DNA of 64,000 bases from Shouchella hunanensis (GTDB lineage Bacteria > Bacillota > Bacilli > Bacillales > Bacillaceae_D). This document shows, one piece after another, positions 7,489 to 15,363 of this stretch; position 1 is the stretch's first letter; every line of letters starts with the position of its first letter. The position numbers and the translations under genes are program-made. The notes below the pieces were generated by a model. It was not told where the DNA came from and did not search any database. It saw only the letters and a program-made list of their open reading frames with translations. The DNA is taken from positions 1,042,001 to 1,106,000 of the forward strand of contig NZ_CP117834.1 in the NCBI RefSeq assembly GCF_028735875.1, in the 5' to 3' direction.

Positions 7489-7887
7489 ATTAGAAATAAA
7501 CGCAGTCTTTTCATTACTGCCATTTTCCTTCTAGGCACACCAATAGCCATGTATATCTTCAACTTACTTCCTGGCATGTTTACCTATGAGACAACCGAGA
7601 CTCAACTCTTTGTACGACAAGGTGCGTTTCAACCACATTCCATTTCTTTAGACAAAGAAAATTTTATCGAGCAAGAGTTGTCTTTGATTACACATTCAAT
7701 TGACTCGTTACAAGCACGAGGTTTGATGTATTCTTCCCTATTAGCAATGAATGTCGGTTTCGTCCTACTTAATTGGCATCGACCAAAGTGGAGAATCCTT
7801 TTTCTCGTGATCGCTTTAGCCCTCATTCCCCTTTTTTCCTTCTTGTATCTAGACCAGATCCAATCCATTAAAGACTTGTTGCCTTAA
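7489..7887 (+). CDS. small membrane protein with apparent ATT start codon
   Basis: 132 residues if initiated at ATT 7489. The frame is open further upstream to 7318, but that stretch runs through the preceding terminator and has no ribosome site. The only good Shine-Dalgarno, AAAGGAGG (7474-7481), lies seven bases before ATT. No ATG, GTG or TTG in frame occurs there until the Met codon at about residue 21, which would cut the first membrane segment. Three hydrophobic segments are predicted (about 6-30, 82-100, 105-128), with an extracytoplasmic loop (about 31-80). No known family was recognised. Confidence 0.6.
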   Translation: MRNKRSLFITAIFLLGTPIAMYIFNLLPGMFTYETTETQLFVRQGAFQPHSISLDKENFIEQELSLITHSIDSLQARGLMYSSLLAMNVGFVLLNWHRPKWRILFLVIALALIPLFSFLYLDQIQSIKDLLP

Positions 7888-7979
7888 GGAGGGTTCTCGC
7901 TTTTCCTTAAGGTCTACTGCTTTTCTTCTTAGTCACTCATGGCTTGCATATTTTAATACAGCCTTTTAAATAAATCAGT

Positions 7980-8360
7980 TCATTCATTTATTATTGTCGG
8001 TAGATTAGAATCTTTTTTGAACGTATAGGTTTCATGATCGATTTCGATTCTTACTTCGTCATTCCCGTTAAACATCATTTCTTGTCCATTAAATTTTTCA
8101 CTGTTTATCTTATAGATAGTCTCTGAAACGTTTTCATATGTTCCTTTATCCGTTTCACTTTCGTTGTAGAAATAAAATGTACGATTATCATCTAAATCAA
8201 ATACCATTGTTGCAAAAGGTAGATCACTGCTTAAATAGGTTCCTTTAAGCGCACTATTTTTTGGAGGTTTGTTAAATACTAATGCAATGACAGAGATTAG
8301 CAAAATAATTAAAAAGATACCTATGACAATTGATTTTTTCGAAATCTGGTTTTTGCTCAA
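7980..8360 (-). CDS. small membrane-anchored protein, unknown function
   Basis: 126 residues. A positively charged N-terminus (MSKNQISKKS) is followed by one hydrophobic segment (about 11-30) and then an acidic beta-rich domain (KGTYLSSDLPFATMVFDLDDNRTFYFYNESETDKGTYENV...). Repeated 'GTY' turns and alternating hydrophobic residues suggest a small extracytoplasmic beta-barrel of the kind seen in many Bacillus exported hypothetical proteins. The start at 8360 is preceded by GAGGAGG-like purines. No operon partner: the flanking gene at 7489 is convergent. Function unknown. Confidence 0.65.
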   Translation of the reverse strand: MSKNQISKKSIVIGIFLIILLISVIALVFNKPPKNSALKGTYLSSDLPFATMVFDLDDNRTFYFYNESETDKGTYENVSETIYKINSEKFNGQEMMFNGNDEVRIEIDHETYTFKKDSNLPTIINE

Positions 8361-8447
8361 AATAGAAAGAACCTCCTCTTTTAGGTCTACATACTATCAT
8401 TATGCTACAAGACCATTCCTTATTTTCTTTTTAGCTTTATGCTATTT

Positions 8448-8603
8448 TTAGTCCATACTCGGAGAATCATTTACAGCCAAAATGTCTAAATCATCAGTTG
8501 ATAATTTAATACATTCTCGTTCAAATTCATAAAATCCTAGCTTCCCGCACAATTTTACAATTTGATTTATCCTCAATCCAAATTCTTCGGTAGTGGCATT
8601 TAA
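8448..8603 (-). pseudogene. short coding remnant
   Basis: The minus strand is open for 51 codons and reads like real protein (EEFGLRINQIVKLCGKLGFY..., ending ILAVNDSPSMD), but it has no plausible start: an in-frame stop lies at 8604-8606 and no ATG or ribosome site follows. Probably the 3' end of a decayed gene. The rest of 8361-8863 shows only the hairpin at 8717-8739 and the terminator at 8805-8842. Confidence 0.35.
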
Positions 8604-8716
8604 TTAAATCGATTCACTACACCCATACACTCTACTAAAAACAACAGAAGAAACTAGAATATTTAAACAAATTGGACCCTTTCATTACATGTTATTTTAT
8701 CAGAACAAATGGTAAA

Positions 8717-8739
8717 TAACCCTGCCATTAGCAGGGTTA
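8717..8739. terminator. stem-loop in the 8.4-8.9 kb gap
   Basis: Perfect 9-bp stem TAACCCTGC/GCAGGGTTA with a 5-base loop. Neither side has a good T run, so it is only a weak terminator; it could end leftover transcripts in the gap. Confidence 0.4.
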
Positions 8740-8804
8740 AGGGTACGGAATAAAAATCTTTTTCATTTTCCTACTTTTTTGTATAAGTCCCCTCTTGCTT
8801 CACA

Positions 8805-8842
8805 CTAAAAACCCCTCTGACTGTTTCCATAACCAGAGAGGA
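8805..8842 (-). terminator. terminator of the uronide ABC importer operon
   Basis: Minus-strand stem CCTCTCTG/CAGAGGGG (one G-U pair) followed by TTTTT, just after the binding-protein stop at 8864. Confidence 0.8.
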
Positions 8843-8863
8843 ATGATTATTGGTCCTGCTTCA

Positions 8864-10195
8864 CTAACGAGAATGAATCCATTCTGTACTTTCAGCCTGT
8901 GCTTCTTTTAGCGCTTGCTCGACGGACAGGGTTCCTGTCAGAGCGCCTTCTATCTTCGCTTGAAGAATGTATCGTGGTTGTGAGGATGCCCACGGATACC
9001 TCGGTGTGACAGCGTTTGTCATGGCTTCTAGTACAGGGGTCATGAGCTCCATTTCTTGAATGCTTTCCCATTCTACCGCTTCTTTAATCACAGGGGTGCT
9101 ACCCCATTCTTCCCAGAGAAAGCGCTGAAAATATTCGCTTGAGCTGAACTTAATAAATTCCCAAGCTAGGTCTTTATTTTGACTGGTTTCCCCGATCGCA
9201 AAGGGGCTGCCAGAGAACATACTTCCGACTCCTTCTGCGTTTTTAAATGTTTGCACAACAGGAAAGCGGTCTTCTAATTCCTGTGCGTAAATGGGCTTCA
9301 TGTTTCCATTTCCTTGGTTCACAGAGATGGCAATATTATTACTTGGTGTTAGCCAGCGGTCATTGCCTTGACCATTTACAAAGCTTCTTGGCATATAGTG
9401 AGACAGTTCCATCATAGCATGCAGCGCTTGCTCCATTTCTTCTGAATCAAAGTTCAACTCGATTTCTTCCCACCGTTGACCAGTGCCCCATTCACCACCA
9501 AATCCCTCCATAAAATTAGTTGCTGTTAAGGCGGTGTCATGAGTGCCTGCAAAGTAAATGCCATAGTTTTGTTCACCTGTGACCGGGTTCTCTCCTGTCA
9601 TTTGCTTTGCTTTTTCCATTACTTCTTCAACAGTCGGGTAATCCGATAGTGGTTCCACGCCCCATTGTTCAAATAGCTCCTTATCATATTGAATAAATCG
9701 GCCATCTCCAAGCACAGGTAGGGAGTAGATTTGCAAATCATCGTCTTCTGGCCCAAATGTCATCCAGCCTTCTACTAAATTATCGTGGTAGACACTTAAA
9801 TCAAACGCATCTTCCTCAATGTATGGTTGCAGCGGTTCCAGTAAGCCTTGAGCTGCAAAGTCATTCACACCCGGCATTTGATAGACGTCTGCTTGACTTC
9901 CGGCTATCATCGCTTGAGTATTTGGTACATAATTATTCCATGGCATGATGACAAAATCGATGGTAACACCGGGATGCAGTCGTTCAAACTCTTCTTTCAC
10001 TGCATGAAAACCAGTTGATTTGTGGGCCGTGATCGGATCGGTTGTGTCTTGAAACTTAAATTCTCCAATCATCGCAATGGTTAAATCACTTTCCTCTAGC
10101 TGATTGCCTTCCTCTCCTTCTTGAGGCAAGCAGCCTGGTAAGAGTAATAGAGAAGTGGCGACGAGACAAACAACTGGCAATCGCTTTACATCCAT
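8864..10195 (-). CDS. ABC importer sugar-binding lipoprotein (CUT1, family 1)
   Basis: 443 residues. Lipobox LLPGC (Cys about 22) after a hydrophobic signal. The family-1 solute-binding fold is visible: ITAHKSTGFHAVKEEFERLHPGVTIDFVIMPWNNY, then the hinge SLPVLGDGRFIQYDKELFEQWG, and SPFAIGETSQNKDLAWEFIKF near the C-terminus. It captures an oligosaccharide outside the cell for the two permeases encoded just upstream. It is the last gene of the minus-strand run GH88, permease, permease, binding protein, which suggests an unsaturated oligouronide ligand (inference). The start at 10195 has an AGGAGG site. No ATPase gene accompanies it. Confidence 0.9.
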   Translation of the reverse strand: MDVKRLPVVCLVATSLLLLPGCLPQEGEEGNQLEESDLTIAMIGEFKFQDTTDPITAHKSTGFHAVKEEFERLHPGVTIDFVIMPWNNYVPNTQAMIAGSQADVYQMPGVNDFAAQGLLEPLQPYIEEDAFDLSVYHDNLVEGWMTFGPEDDDLQIYSLPVLGDGRFIQYDKELFEQWGVEPLSDYPTVEEVMEKAKQMTGENPVTGEQNYGIYFAGTHDTALTATNFMEGFGGEWGTGQRWEEIELNFDSEEMEQALHAMMELSHYMPRSFVNGQGNDRWLTPSNNIAISVNQGNGNMKPIYAQELEDRFPVVQTFKNAEGVGSMFSGSPFAIGETSQNKDLAWEFIKFSSSEYFQRFLWEEWGSTPVIKEAVEWESIQEMELMTPVLEAMTNAVTPRYPWASSQPRYILQAKIEGALTGTLSVEQALKEAQAESTEWIHSR

Positions 10196-10206
10196 TTGAA
10201 CTCCTC

Positions 10207-11049
10207 CTATTCTTTTAAACCGCTTAGTGCGATGCTTTGAATAATATAGCGCTGTAAAAAGACAAAGACGATAATGATAGGCAAGACGCTCATTGTCGCA
10301 AGGGCCATGGTCATTCCGGCGAGAGATGTACCATTTTCTAATGAAAAACTTGCTAAAAAGAGTGGAATGGTGTGCAAACGTTCCGAGTTTAACACAACAA
10401 GAGGCCAGACGAATTCATTCCAATTGCCCATGAACGATAAAATGATTAACGTGGCGGTAATCGGTCCTGCCAACGGCGCATAAACCTGAAAGAATGTTCT
10501 GAATTCACTAGCGCCATCAATTTGCGCGGCTTCACGCAAGCTGTCTGGAACTTGATCAAAAAACTGTTTGGCAAGAAACACGCCAAATCCATATAAAATC
10601 GACGGTACGATAACAGGCCAAAACGTATTCAGTAACCCTGCTGAGTTAAACATGGTGTAAAGAGGAATGAGTCTCGCTTCTATTGGAATCATCATCGTTG
10701 CGAGCACCATGATAAACAAGAGTTTTTTCCCTTTAAATTGCCCTTTAGAAAACGCATACCCTCCTAACAAAGCAGCTGAGATTTGTAAGAAAACCGAGCA
10801 AAACGTAACAAACGCTGAATTCAGGTACGCGCTGAAAATGCGGCCGTTTTCAAACACAAGCTCATAGTTAAACAAGGAAAACGGGTCCGGAATAAACGTT
10901 GGTGGAAATGGTACTTGGATATTAGCCAGTCGATCAAAGCTAATGCTTACCATCCACACAAAAGGGGCGACGACAATGATCGCCACGATTACGAGAGCAG
11001 CATACAAAACGACCTGTGTTATCTTCTGCATGTTTTTATGGTTATTCAT
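10207..11049 (-). CDS. ABC importer permease (MalG type)
   Basis: 280 residues from the ATG at 11049; a GTG four codons earlier abuts the AGGAGG directly and is less likely. Six membrane segments. The conserved permease loop EAAQIDGASEFRTFFQVYAPLAGP (about 187-210) is the EAA motif that contacts the ATPase; the N-terminal FVWMVSISFD and C-terminal YIIQSIALSGLKE are typical of the MalG half of CUT1 importers. It pairs with the MalF-type permease whose stop lies 15 bases upstream. Probable cargo is an unsaturated oligouronide, from context only. Confidence 0.9.
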   Translation of the reverse strand: MNNHKNMQKITQVVLYAALVIVAIIVVAPFVWMVSISFDRLANIQVPFPPTFIPDPFSLFNYELVFENGRIFSAYLNSAFVTFCSVFLQISAALLGGYAFSKGQFKGKKLLFIMVLATMMIPIEARLIPLYTMFNSAGLLNTFWPVIVPSILYGFGVFLAKQFFDQVPDSLREAAQIDGASEFRTFFQVYAPLAGPITATLIILSFMGNWNEFVWPLVVLNSERLHTIPLFLASFSLENGTSLAGMTMALATMSVLPIIIVFVFLQRYIIQSIALSGLKE

Positions 11050-11064
11050 CTTCTCCTTCACCTC

Positions 11065-11976
11065 CTAAAGCTTTAAGCGAGTTAGTTTGATGTTGAGCAC
11101 CGTAAAGAGCAGAATAATCAGAAATAAAAGAACGGTAATCGCCGAAGCAATGCCAAACTCAAATCCGCCAAAACCACGCTCATAAATAAGGGCAACCATC
11201 GTTTGTAACGACCTTCCAGGACTTCCCCCGGCTCCTCCTAATACAAAGATTTCTTGAAATCGCTGCAATCCAGAAATCCAGCCCATAATAATAAGAAAAG
11301 CAAAAGTTCCTGCCATATTCGGAATGGTAATAAAGAGCCATTGTTGAAATCCTGTAGCACCGTCGATTTCCGATGCTTCATAAAGTTCAGGCGAGATTGC
11401 CTGTAAGTTCGCCAGACAGATAATAATGACAAATCCAATCCAATGCCAAATTGTGAGTAAAATAACGCCCCATTTTGATGTTCCCGGATCGGACAACCAC
11501 GGTGATGTTGGTAAGCCAAGGGTATCTAACACATGGTTAATTAAGCCAACTTCCGGCTGGAGCACGAACATAAAGATCATCGCTGCGGCGACAATGGACG
11601 TAACGTTTGGTAAGAAGAACATCACTTTAAACACACTTTTAAAGCGGTTAATACGATTAATCATACTCGCTAAAATAAACCCGATTGGAATGGCTAACAG
11701 CAATTGAAAGAAAGCGATATAAAATGTATTGTATACAGCATTCCAAAATGCACCCTGACTTAGAACGCGCTGATAGTTCGTTAAGCCTACCCACGTTTCA
11801 ATCGTTCCGTTTGAGTTATAAAAACTTAAACGGAATGATTCGAAAACAGGGTAGACTATAAAACAAGCAACACCTAGAAACGTCGGTAATAAAAAGACGT
11901 ACCAGCTAAGTGTTGATTTGATTGATTTGTTCCGTCTCGTTTGGACATTTGCAGGCATCTCAACCCCTGTTTTCAT
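11065..11976 (-). CDS. ABC importer permease (MalF type)
   Basis: 303 residues from the ATG at 11976, which has GGAGG seven bases upstream; the 17-codon extension to 12027 overlaps the end of the GH88 gene and lacks a ribosome site. Six membrane segments and the EAA-type loop YEASEIDGATGFQQWLFITIPN (about 200-222). The N-terminal FLLPTFLGVACFIVYPVFESFRLSFYN is typical of MalF/UgpA-like CUT1 permeases. It forms the translocation pore with the MalG-type partner. The ATP-binding subunit is not encoded here and is probably a shared MsmX-like protein. Confidence 0.9.
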   Translation of the reverse strand: MKTGVEMPANVQTRRNKSIKSTLSWYVFLLPTFLGVACFIVYPVFESFRLSFYNSNGTIETWVGLTNYQRVLSQGAFWNAVYNTFYIAFFQLLLAIPIGFILASMINRINRFKSVFKVMFFLPNVTSIVAAAMIFMFVLQPEVGLINHVLDTLGLPTSPWLSDPGTSKWGVILLTIWHWIGFVIIICLANLQAISPELYEASEIDGATGFQQWLFITIPNMAGTFAFLIIMGWISGLQRFQEIFVLGGAGGSPGRSLQTMVALIYERGFGGFEFGIASAITVLLFLIILLFTVLNIKLTRLKL

Positions 11977-12001
11977 TCCTTCCCCTCCTGTTTGCTTCAA
12001 A

Positions 12002-13111
12002 TTAGAAGATTCGTCGCTTCCAGCCATCTAGCTTAGCAATTGCTTCTGCGTAGTAATAGTCTCCATAAATAAGGGAGACATTGATATCGCGTCCAGCTGG
12101 ACAATGGCCCGTTGCAAAAGAAAGAATGGCTTCAGATTGACTCGGTGCAAGCGCATGGGAAGTTAGCCCTTTCACCAATCGTCTAGCCGCCTGTCCATAG
12201 AGTTGCTTTTCCTTTGGATCAACGGCTTCCTCTATTTCTAAAAGACCTGATGCTGCAATTGCACCTGCCGAACTGTCTTTAGGTGCATGGTCACGTTCAA
12301 CACACCGGAAATCCCATAGAGGTACGTCATCTTCTGGTAAAGCCGCAATAAAGTGGTGTGCAATCTTCTTTGCCGCTATTAAATACGCCTCCTTTCCAGT
12401 ATGTCGATAGGCATTTGCAAAGCCGTAAAGTGCCCACGCATTTCCTCTACTCCATGCTGAATCGGCAGCCTCCCCTTGGCCCCCTAACGCTTCAATAAAA
12501 GCCCCAGTGTGGGGATCAAAAGAAAGAATATGGCTTGTCGTCCCATCTTCTCGAACACCATATTTAAGAGTTGTATCTGCATGTTGATTGGCAATATGGG
12601 CATAGCTTGGATCATTGGTAACAGTGCTTGCCCAATAAAGTAAGGAGATGTTCATCATGCAATCAATAATCGCCCATCCTTTTTTTTCATCGCCATTCCA
12701 TGCCTTAATAAAGCCACCAACAGGGTTAAAACGACCAGCTAAGTAATTTGCCGCCTTTAGCCCTACTCGTAAGCTATTTTCACTTCCAGTTTGTTCATAA
12801 TCCATGACCGCTGTTAAGAGAAACTGAAATCCAACATCATGGTGGAGCACAATTGGATGGGCATCGAAAGCGGCTTCAATTTTTTCCGTCCATGGTTCTG
12901 CTTGTGCACGATAAAACGGGTCACCCGTAAGGTCGTGCATCAGCCATAATAAGCCTGGATAAAACCCAGATGTCCACCAATCAACGTTCAGGTCATCGTA
13001 ATGCCCTTCAGCGTTCGTGGCATGAGGTGATTTCTCCCCTATGCTCTTTGCCATCTCCATAACCTTTTCGTTCAGTTGCATGGTTGTCATTCGTGTTTTC
13101 TCTGTAATCAT
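12002..13111 (-). CDS. GH88 unsaturated glucuronyl hydrolase
   Basis: 369 residues from the ATG at 13111, chosen for its AAGGAGGAGG site and because the family is about 370-380 residues; a longer frame to 13249 would run into the divergent AraC gene. The (alpha/alpha)6 barrel motifs are clear: DWWTSGFYPGLLWL (44-57), HHDVGFQ with Asp92, AIIDCMMN with Asp150, AWSRGNAWALYG and KDSSAGAIAASGL. Asp92 and Asp150 match the two catalytic Asp of Bacillus GL1 UGL (88 and 149). The enzyme is cytoplasmic (no signal) and hydrates the double bond of 4,5-unsaturated uronyl oligosaccharides made by lyases, releasing 5-keto-4-deoxyuronate for KduI. First gene of the importer operon; a cre site lies upstream. 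Confidence 0.9.
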   Translation of the reverse strand: MITEKTRMTTMQLNEKVMEMAKSIGEKSPHATNAEGHYDDLNVDWWTSGFYPGLLWLMHDLTGDPFYRAQAEPWTEKIEAAFDAHPIVLHHDVGFQFLLTAVMDYEQTGSENSLRVGLKAANYLAGRFNPVGGFIKAWNGDEKKGWAIIDCMMNISLLYWASTVTNDPSYAHIANQHADTTLKYGVREDGTTSHILSFDPHTGAFIEALGGQGEAADSAWSRGNAWALYGFANAYRHTGKEAYLIAAKKIAHHFIAALPEDDVPLWDFRCVERDHAPKDSSAGAIAASGLLEIEEAVDPKEKQLYGQAARRLVKGLTSHALAPSQSEAILSFATGHCPAGRDINVSLIYGDYYYAEAIAKLDGWKRRIF

Positions 13112-13148
13112 GCTCTTCCTCCTCCTTGTCATTGGACGTTCTTTTTTA

Positions 13149-13162
13149 TGATAGCGCTTCCA
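13149..13162 (-). promoter_or_regulatory. cre-like site upstream of the GH88/importer operon
   Basis: TGATAGCGCTTCCA matches TGWAARCGYTWNCW at 13 of 14 positions. It lies 38-51 bases upstream of the GH88 start and 72-85 bases before the divergent AraC gene, so CcpA could repress both. Confidence 0.6.
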
Positions 13163-13233
13163 AATAGATGAAAGTAGTGATACAATGATGAAAAATATTG
13201 TTCTGTTGTTCAAAATGGGAAGGATGATGATGT

Positions 13234-14091
13234 GTGAGTAAACCGTCATTCCAGTTCATACCAGAGCACAAAAAGGCGGTTGTCTGGCATAACAATAAAA
13301 CGAGCTTTCCGATTGAATACTATCACTGGCACCAAGGTTTCGAGCTATTAATTGTCTTTAAAGGCTCTGGAAATGTGATTTTAAATCAGCGTGTGACACC
13401 GATAAAGCCAGGGAGGTTGTTCTTTTTTCAACCGTTTCAATTACACCACGTTGCCACATTAAAGAATGAACCTTATGAACGATCAACCCTTCACTTTGAT
13501 CCACTTCACACCGAGAGACTTCTACACATGTACCCTTCTATGCTTCAACTCTTTTACCACATGCAAAACGATACGTTTGAACATCAGTTCATTGACTTTA
13601 CCCAAGACTTCTCCTATATTCAACAGCTTTGTCAGCTTTACGACGAGAGCTTAGGAACTTGCCCATTAAAAGAGCAAGTCGATCGAGAAAATGTGTTCCT
13701 TATTCAGTTGTTAGGCTATGTCCAACATCAGCTAAAACACCATTCACCCAGCTTACAAACCCGGAATCTCCCCTATGCAGAACGGGTCATGCGCTGGATT
13801 GAAGCGAATCTCTCAAGACCGTTTAAGCTTGATGAACTAGCAGATGAATTATTCTTATCTAAATCGTACATTTCAAAACGTTTTCGTCTAGAGACAGGCA
13901 GTAGCATCACGACTTACTTAACCGCCAGAAGAATGAAAGAAGCCTGCCATTTGTTGCAAACCAGTACCCTATCGTTAGAAGCCATTTGTTCACGAATTGG
14001 CATCACAAATGTCTCTTATTTCATTCAAATGTTCAGACGCGAGCTGCAAACCACTCCCCACCAATATCGACTAAATTTGCAGAAGCAATGA
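13234..14091 (+). CDS. AraC-family regulator (cupin plus two HTH)
   Basis: 285 residues, starting at GTG 13234 with AAGGA nine bases upstream. Residues 20-100 are a cupin-type sugar-sensing domain (YYHWHQGFELLIVFKGSGNVILN, RLFFFQPFQLHHVA). Residues 185-282 hold two helix-turn-helix motifs (FKLDELADELFLSKSYISKRF and SLEAICSRIGITNVSYFIQMF). It is divergent from the GH88/importer operon and followed by the oxidoreductase genes, so it probably activates one or both in response to an uronide. It shares layout with the second AraC regulator at 16452, which suggests an old duplication. Confidence 0.88.
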   Translation: MSKPSFQFIPEHKKAVVWHNNKTSFPIEYYHWHQGFELLIVFKGSGNVILNQRVTPIKPGRLFFFQPFQLHHVATLKNEPYERSTLHFDPLHTERLLHMYPSMLQLFYHMQNDTFEHQFIDFTQDFSYIQQLCQLYDESLGTCPLKEQVDRENVFLIQLLGYVQHQLKHHSPSLQTRNLPYAERVMRWIEANLSRPFKLDELADELFLSKSYISKRFRLETGSSITTYLTARRMKEACHLLQTSTLSLEAICSRIGITNVSYFIQMFRRELQTTPHQYRLNLQKQ

Positions 14092-14193
14092 CAATCTCGT
14101 ATAAATGGATGGACAAAATCAGCAATCGCAAAACAGTTTTTTAATGAGTGTCACCCTAGACTAAACGTAACATGATAAAAAGGAGACGATTGA

Positions 14194-15351
14194 ATGGACA
14201 TTGTACGCATTGGTATTATCGGGCTTGGTAATATGGGTACTTCGCACGCTTCTTACTTGTATCAAAACAAAATTGAAGGCGCTGTCATCGGGGCTTTTCT
14301 AGAGGAACGATCTGGGCGGGTGGCGGAATTACAACAACATTTTGATGCGATTCCTTTTTTTACAGATGAAGACGCCTTCTTCCATTCAGGGTTGTTTGAT
14401 GCTGTATTAATCGCCACTCCTCACTATAGTCACCCTCGCCTCGCTCAAAAAGCATTCGCAAACGGGCTTCACGTTCTTTGCGAGAAACCTTCTGGTGTTT
14501 TCACGAGTGACGTACGTGAAATGAATGAAGCAGCCGCTAAAAGCGGTCTCGTCTTTTCCCTTATGTATAATCAACGAACGAAGCCTATCTATCAAACGTT
14601 GCGAAAGCTAATTCATGACGGTGAACTCGGATCGATTAGGCGAATGAACTGGATCATTACAAACTGGTATCGATCACAAAGTTACTACGATTCAAGTAAC
14701 TGGCGCGCAACTTGGGCAGGAGAAGGTGGTGGTGTCCTTATTAATCAATGCCCCCATCAGCTCGACCTTTGGGGATGGTTACTTCAAATGGAGCCGAAGC
14801 GCCTGCGAGGGTTTTGTTCATTTGGTAAATATCGAGACATTGAGGTGGAAGACGAAGTAACGACCTACCTCGAATACGAAACAGGTGCGACCGGCGTCTT
14901 CATTACGACAACGGCTGAAGCACCCGGAACGAACCGGCTAGAAGTAACCGGAACGAGGGGAAAGGTCGTGATCGAGAACGATGAACTGACGTTTTGGCAG
15001 TTGGAAACAGAGGAACCCGCATTTAACCAATCGTACAAAGGTGGTTTCGGCGCACCAAACAGCCAACTTATTCCGATTGAAGTGAAAGAGGGTGCCACTG
15101 ATCATGAAGGGATTACCCAAAACTTCGTCAATGCGATCCGAACAGGAGAGCCGTTGCTTGCGCCAGGTGAAGAAGGTATTTATGGGTTAACGCTTTCCAA
15201 TGCGATGCAGCTCTCGACTTGGATTGATGATTGGGTGTCCTTTCCACTCGATGAATCGTTGTATGAAAAAGAATTAACAAAGCGCATTCAGCAATCTCAA
15301 GGAAAGAATCATGCTACTGAAACGACATTGGATGTGTCTGGTAGTCATTAA
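14194..15351 (+). CDS. Gfo/Idh/MocA-family oxidoreductase (first)
   Basis: 385 residues. N-terminal Rossmann domain (IGIIGLGNMGTSHASY, residues 5-20) binds NAD(P); CEKPSG (about 97-102) is the usual catalytic-lysine motif, and GGGVLINQCPHQLDLWGWLL (about 181-200) carries the conserved His/Asp region. The C-terminal alpha/beta domain binds the sugar. Members oxidise or reduce sugars, inositols and deoxy-sugars in the cytoplasm; the substrate here is unknown. The start at 14194 follows AAAAGGAG. It is 102 bases after the first AraC gene and 12 bases before the second oxidoreductase, so the two are co-transcribed and perhaps act in sequence. Confidence 0.88.
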   Translation: MDIVRIGIIGLGNMGTSHASYLYQNKIEGAVIGAFLEERSGRVAELQQHFDAIPFFTDEDAFFHSGLFDAVLIATPHYSHPRLAQKAFANGLHVLCEKPSGVFTSDVREMNEAAAKSGLVFSLMYNQRTKPIYQTLRKLIHDGELGSIRRMNWIITNWYRSQSYYDSSNWRATWAGEGGGVLINQCPHQLDLWGWLLQMEPKRLRGFCSFGKYRDIEVEDEVTTYLEYETGATGVFITTTAEAPGTNRLEVTGTRGKVVIENDELTFWQLETEEPAFNQSYKGGFGAPNSQLIPIEVKEGATDHEGITQNFVNAIRTGEPLLAPGEEGIYGLTLSNAMQLSTWIDDWVSFPLDESLYEKELTKRIQQSQGKNHATETTLDVSGSH

Positions 15352-15363
15352 GGAGGGCCTATA

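Noticed and set aside
12002-13249. longer start of the GH88 gene at 13249
   Set aside because: It would overlap the divergent AraC start; the ATG at 13111 has a much better ribosome site and gives the family length.
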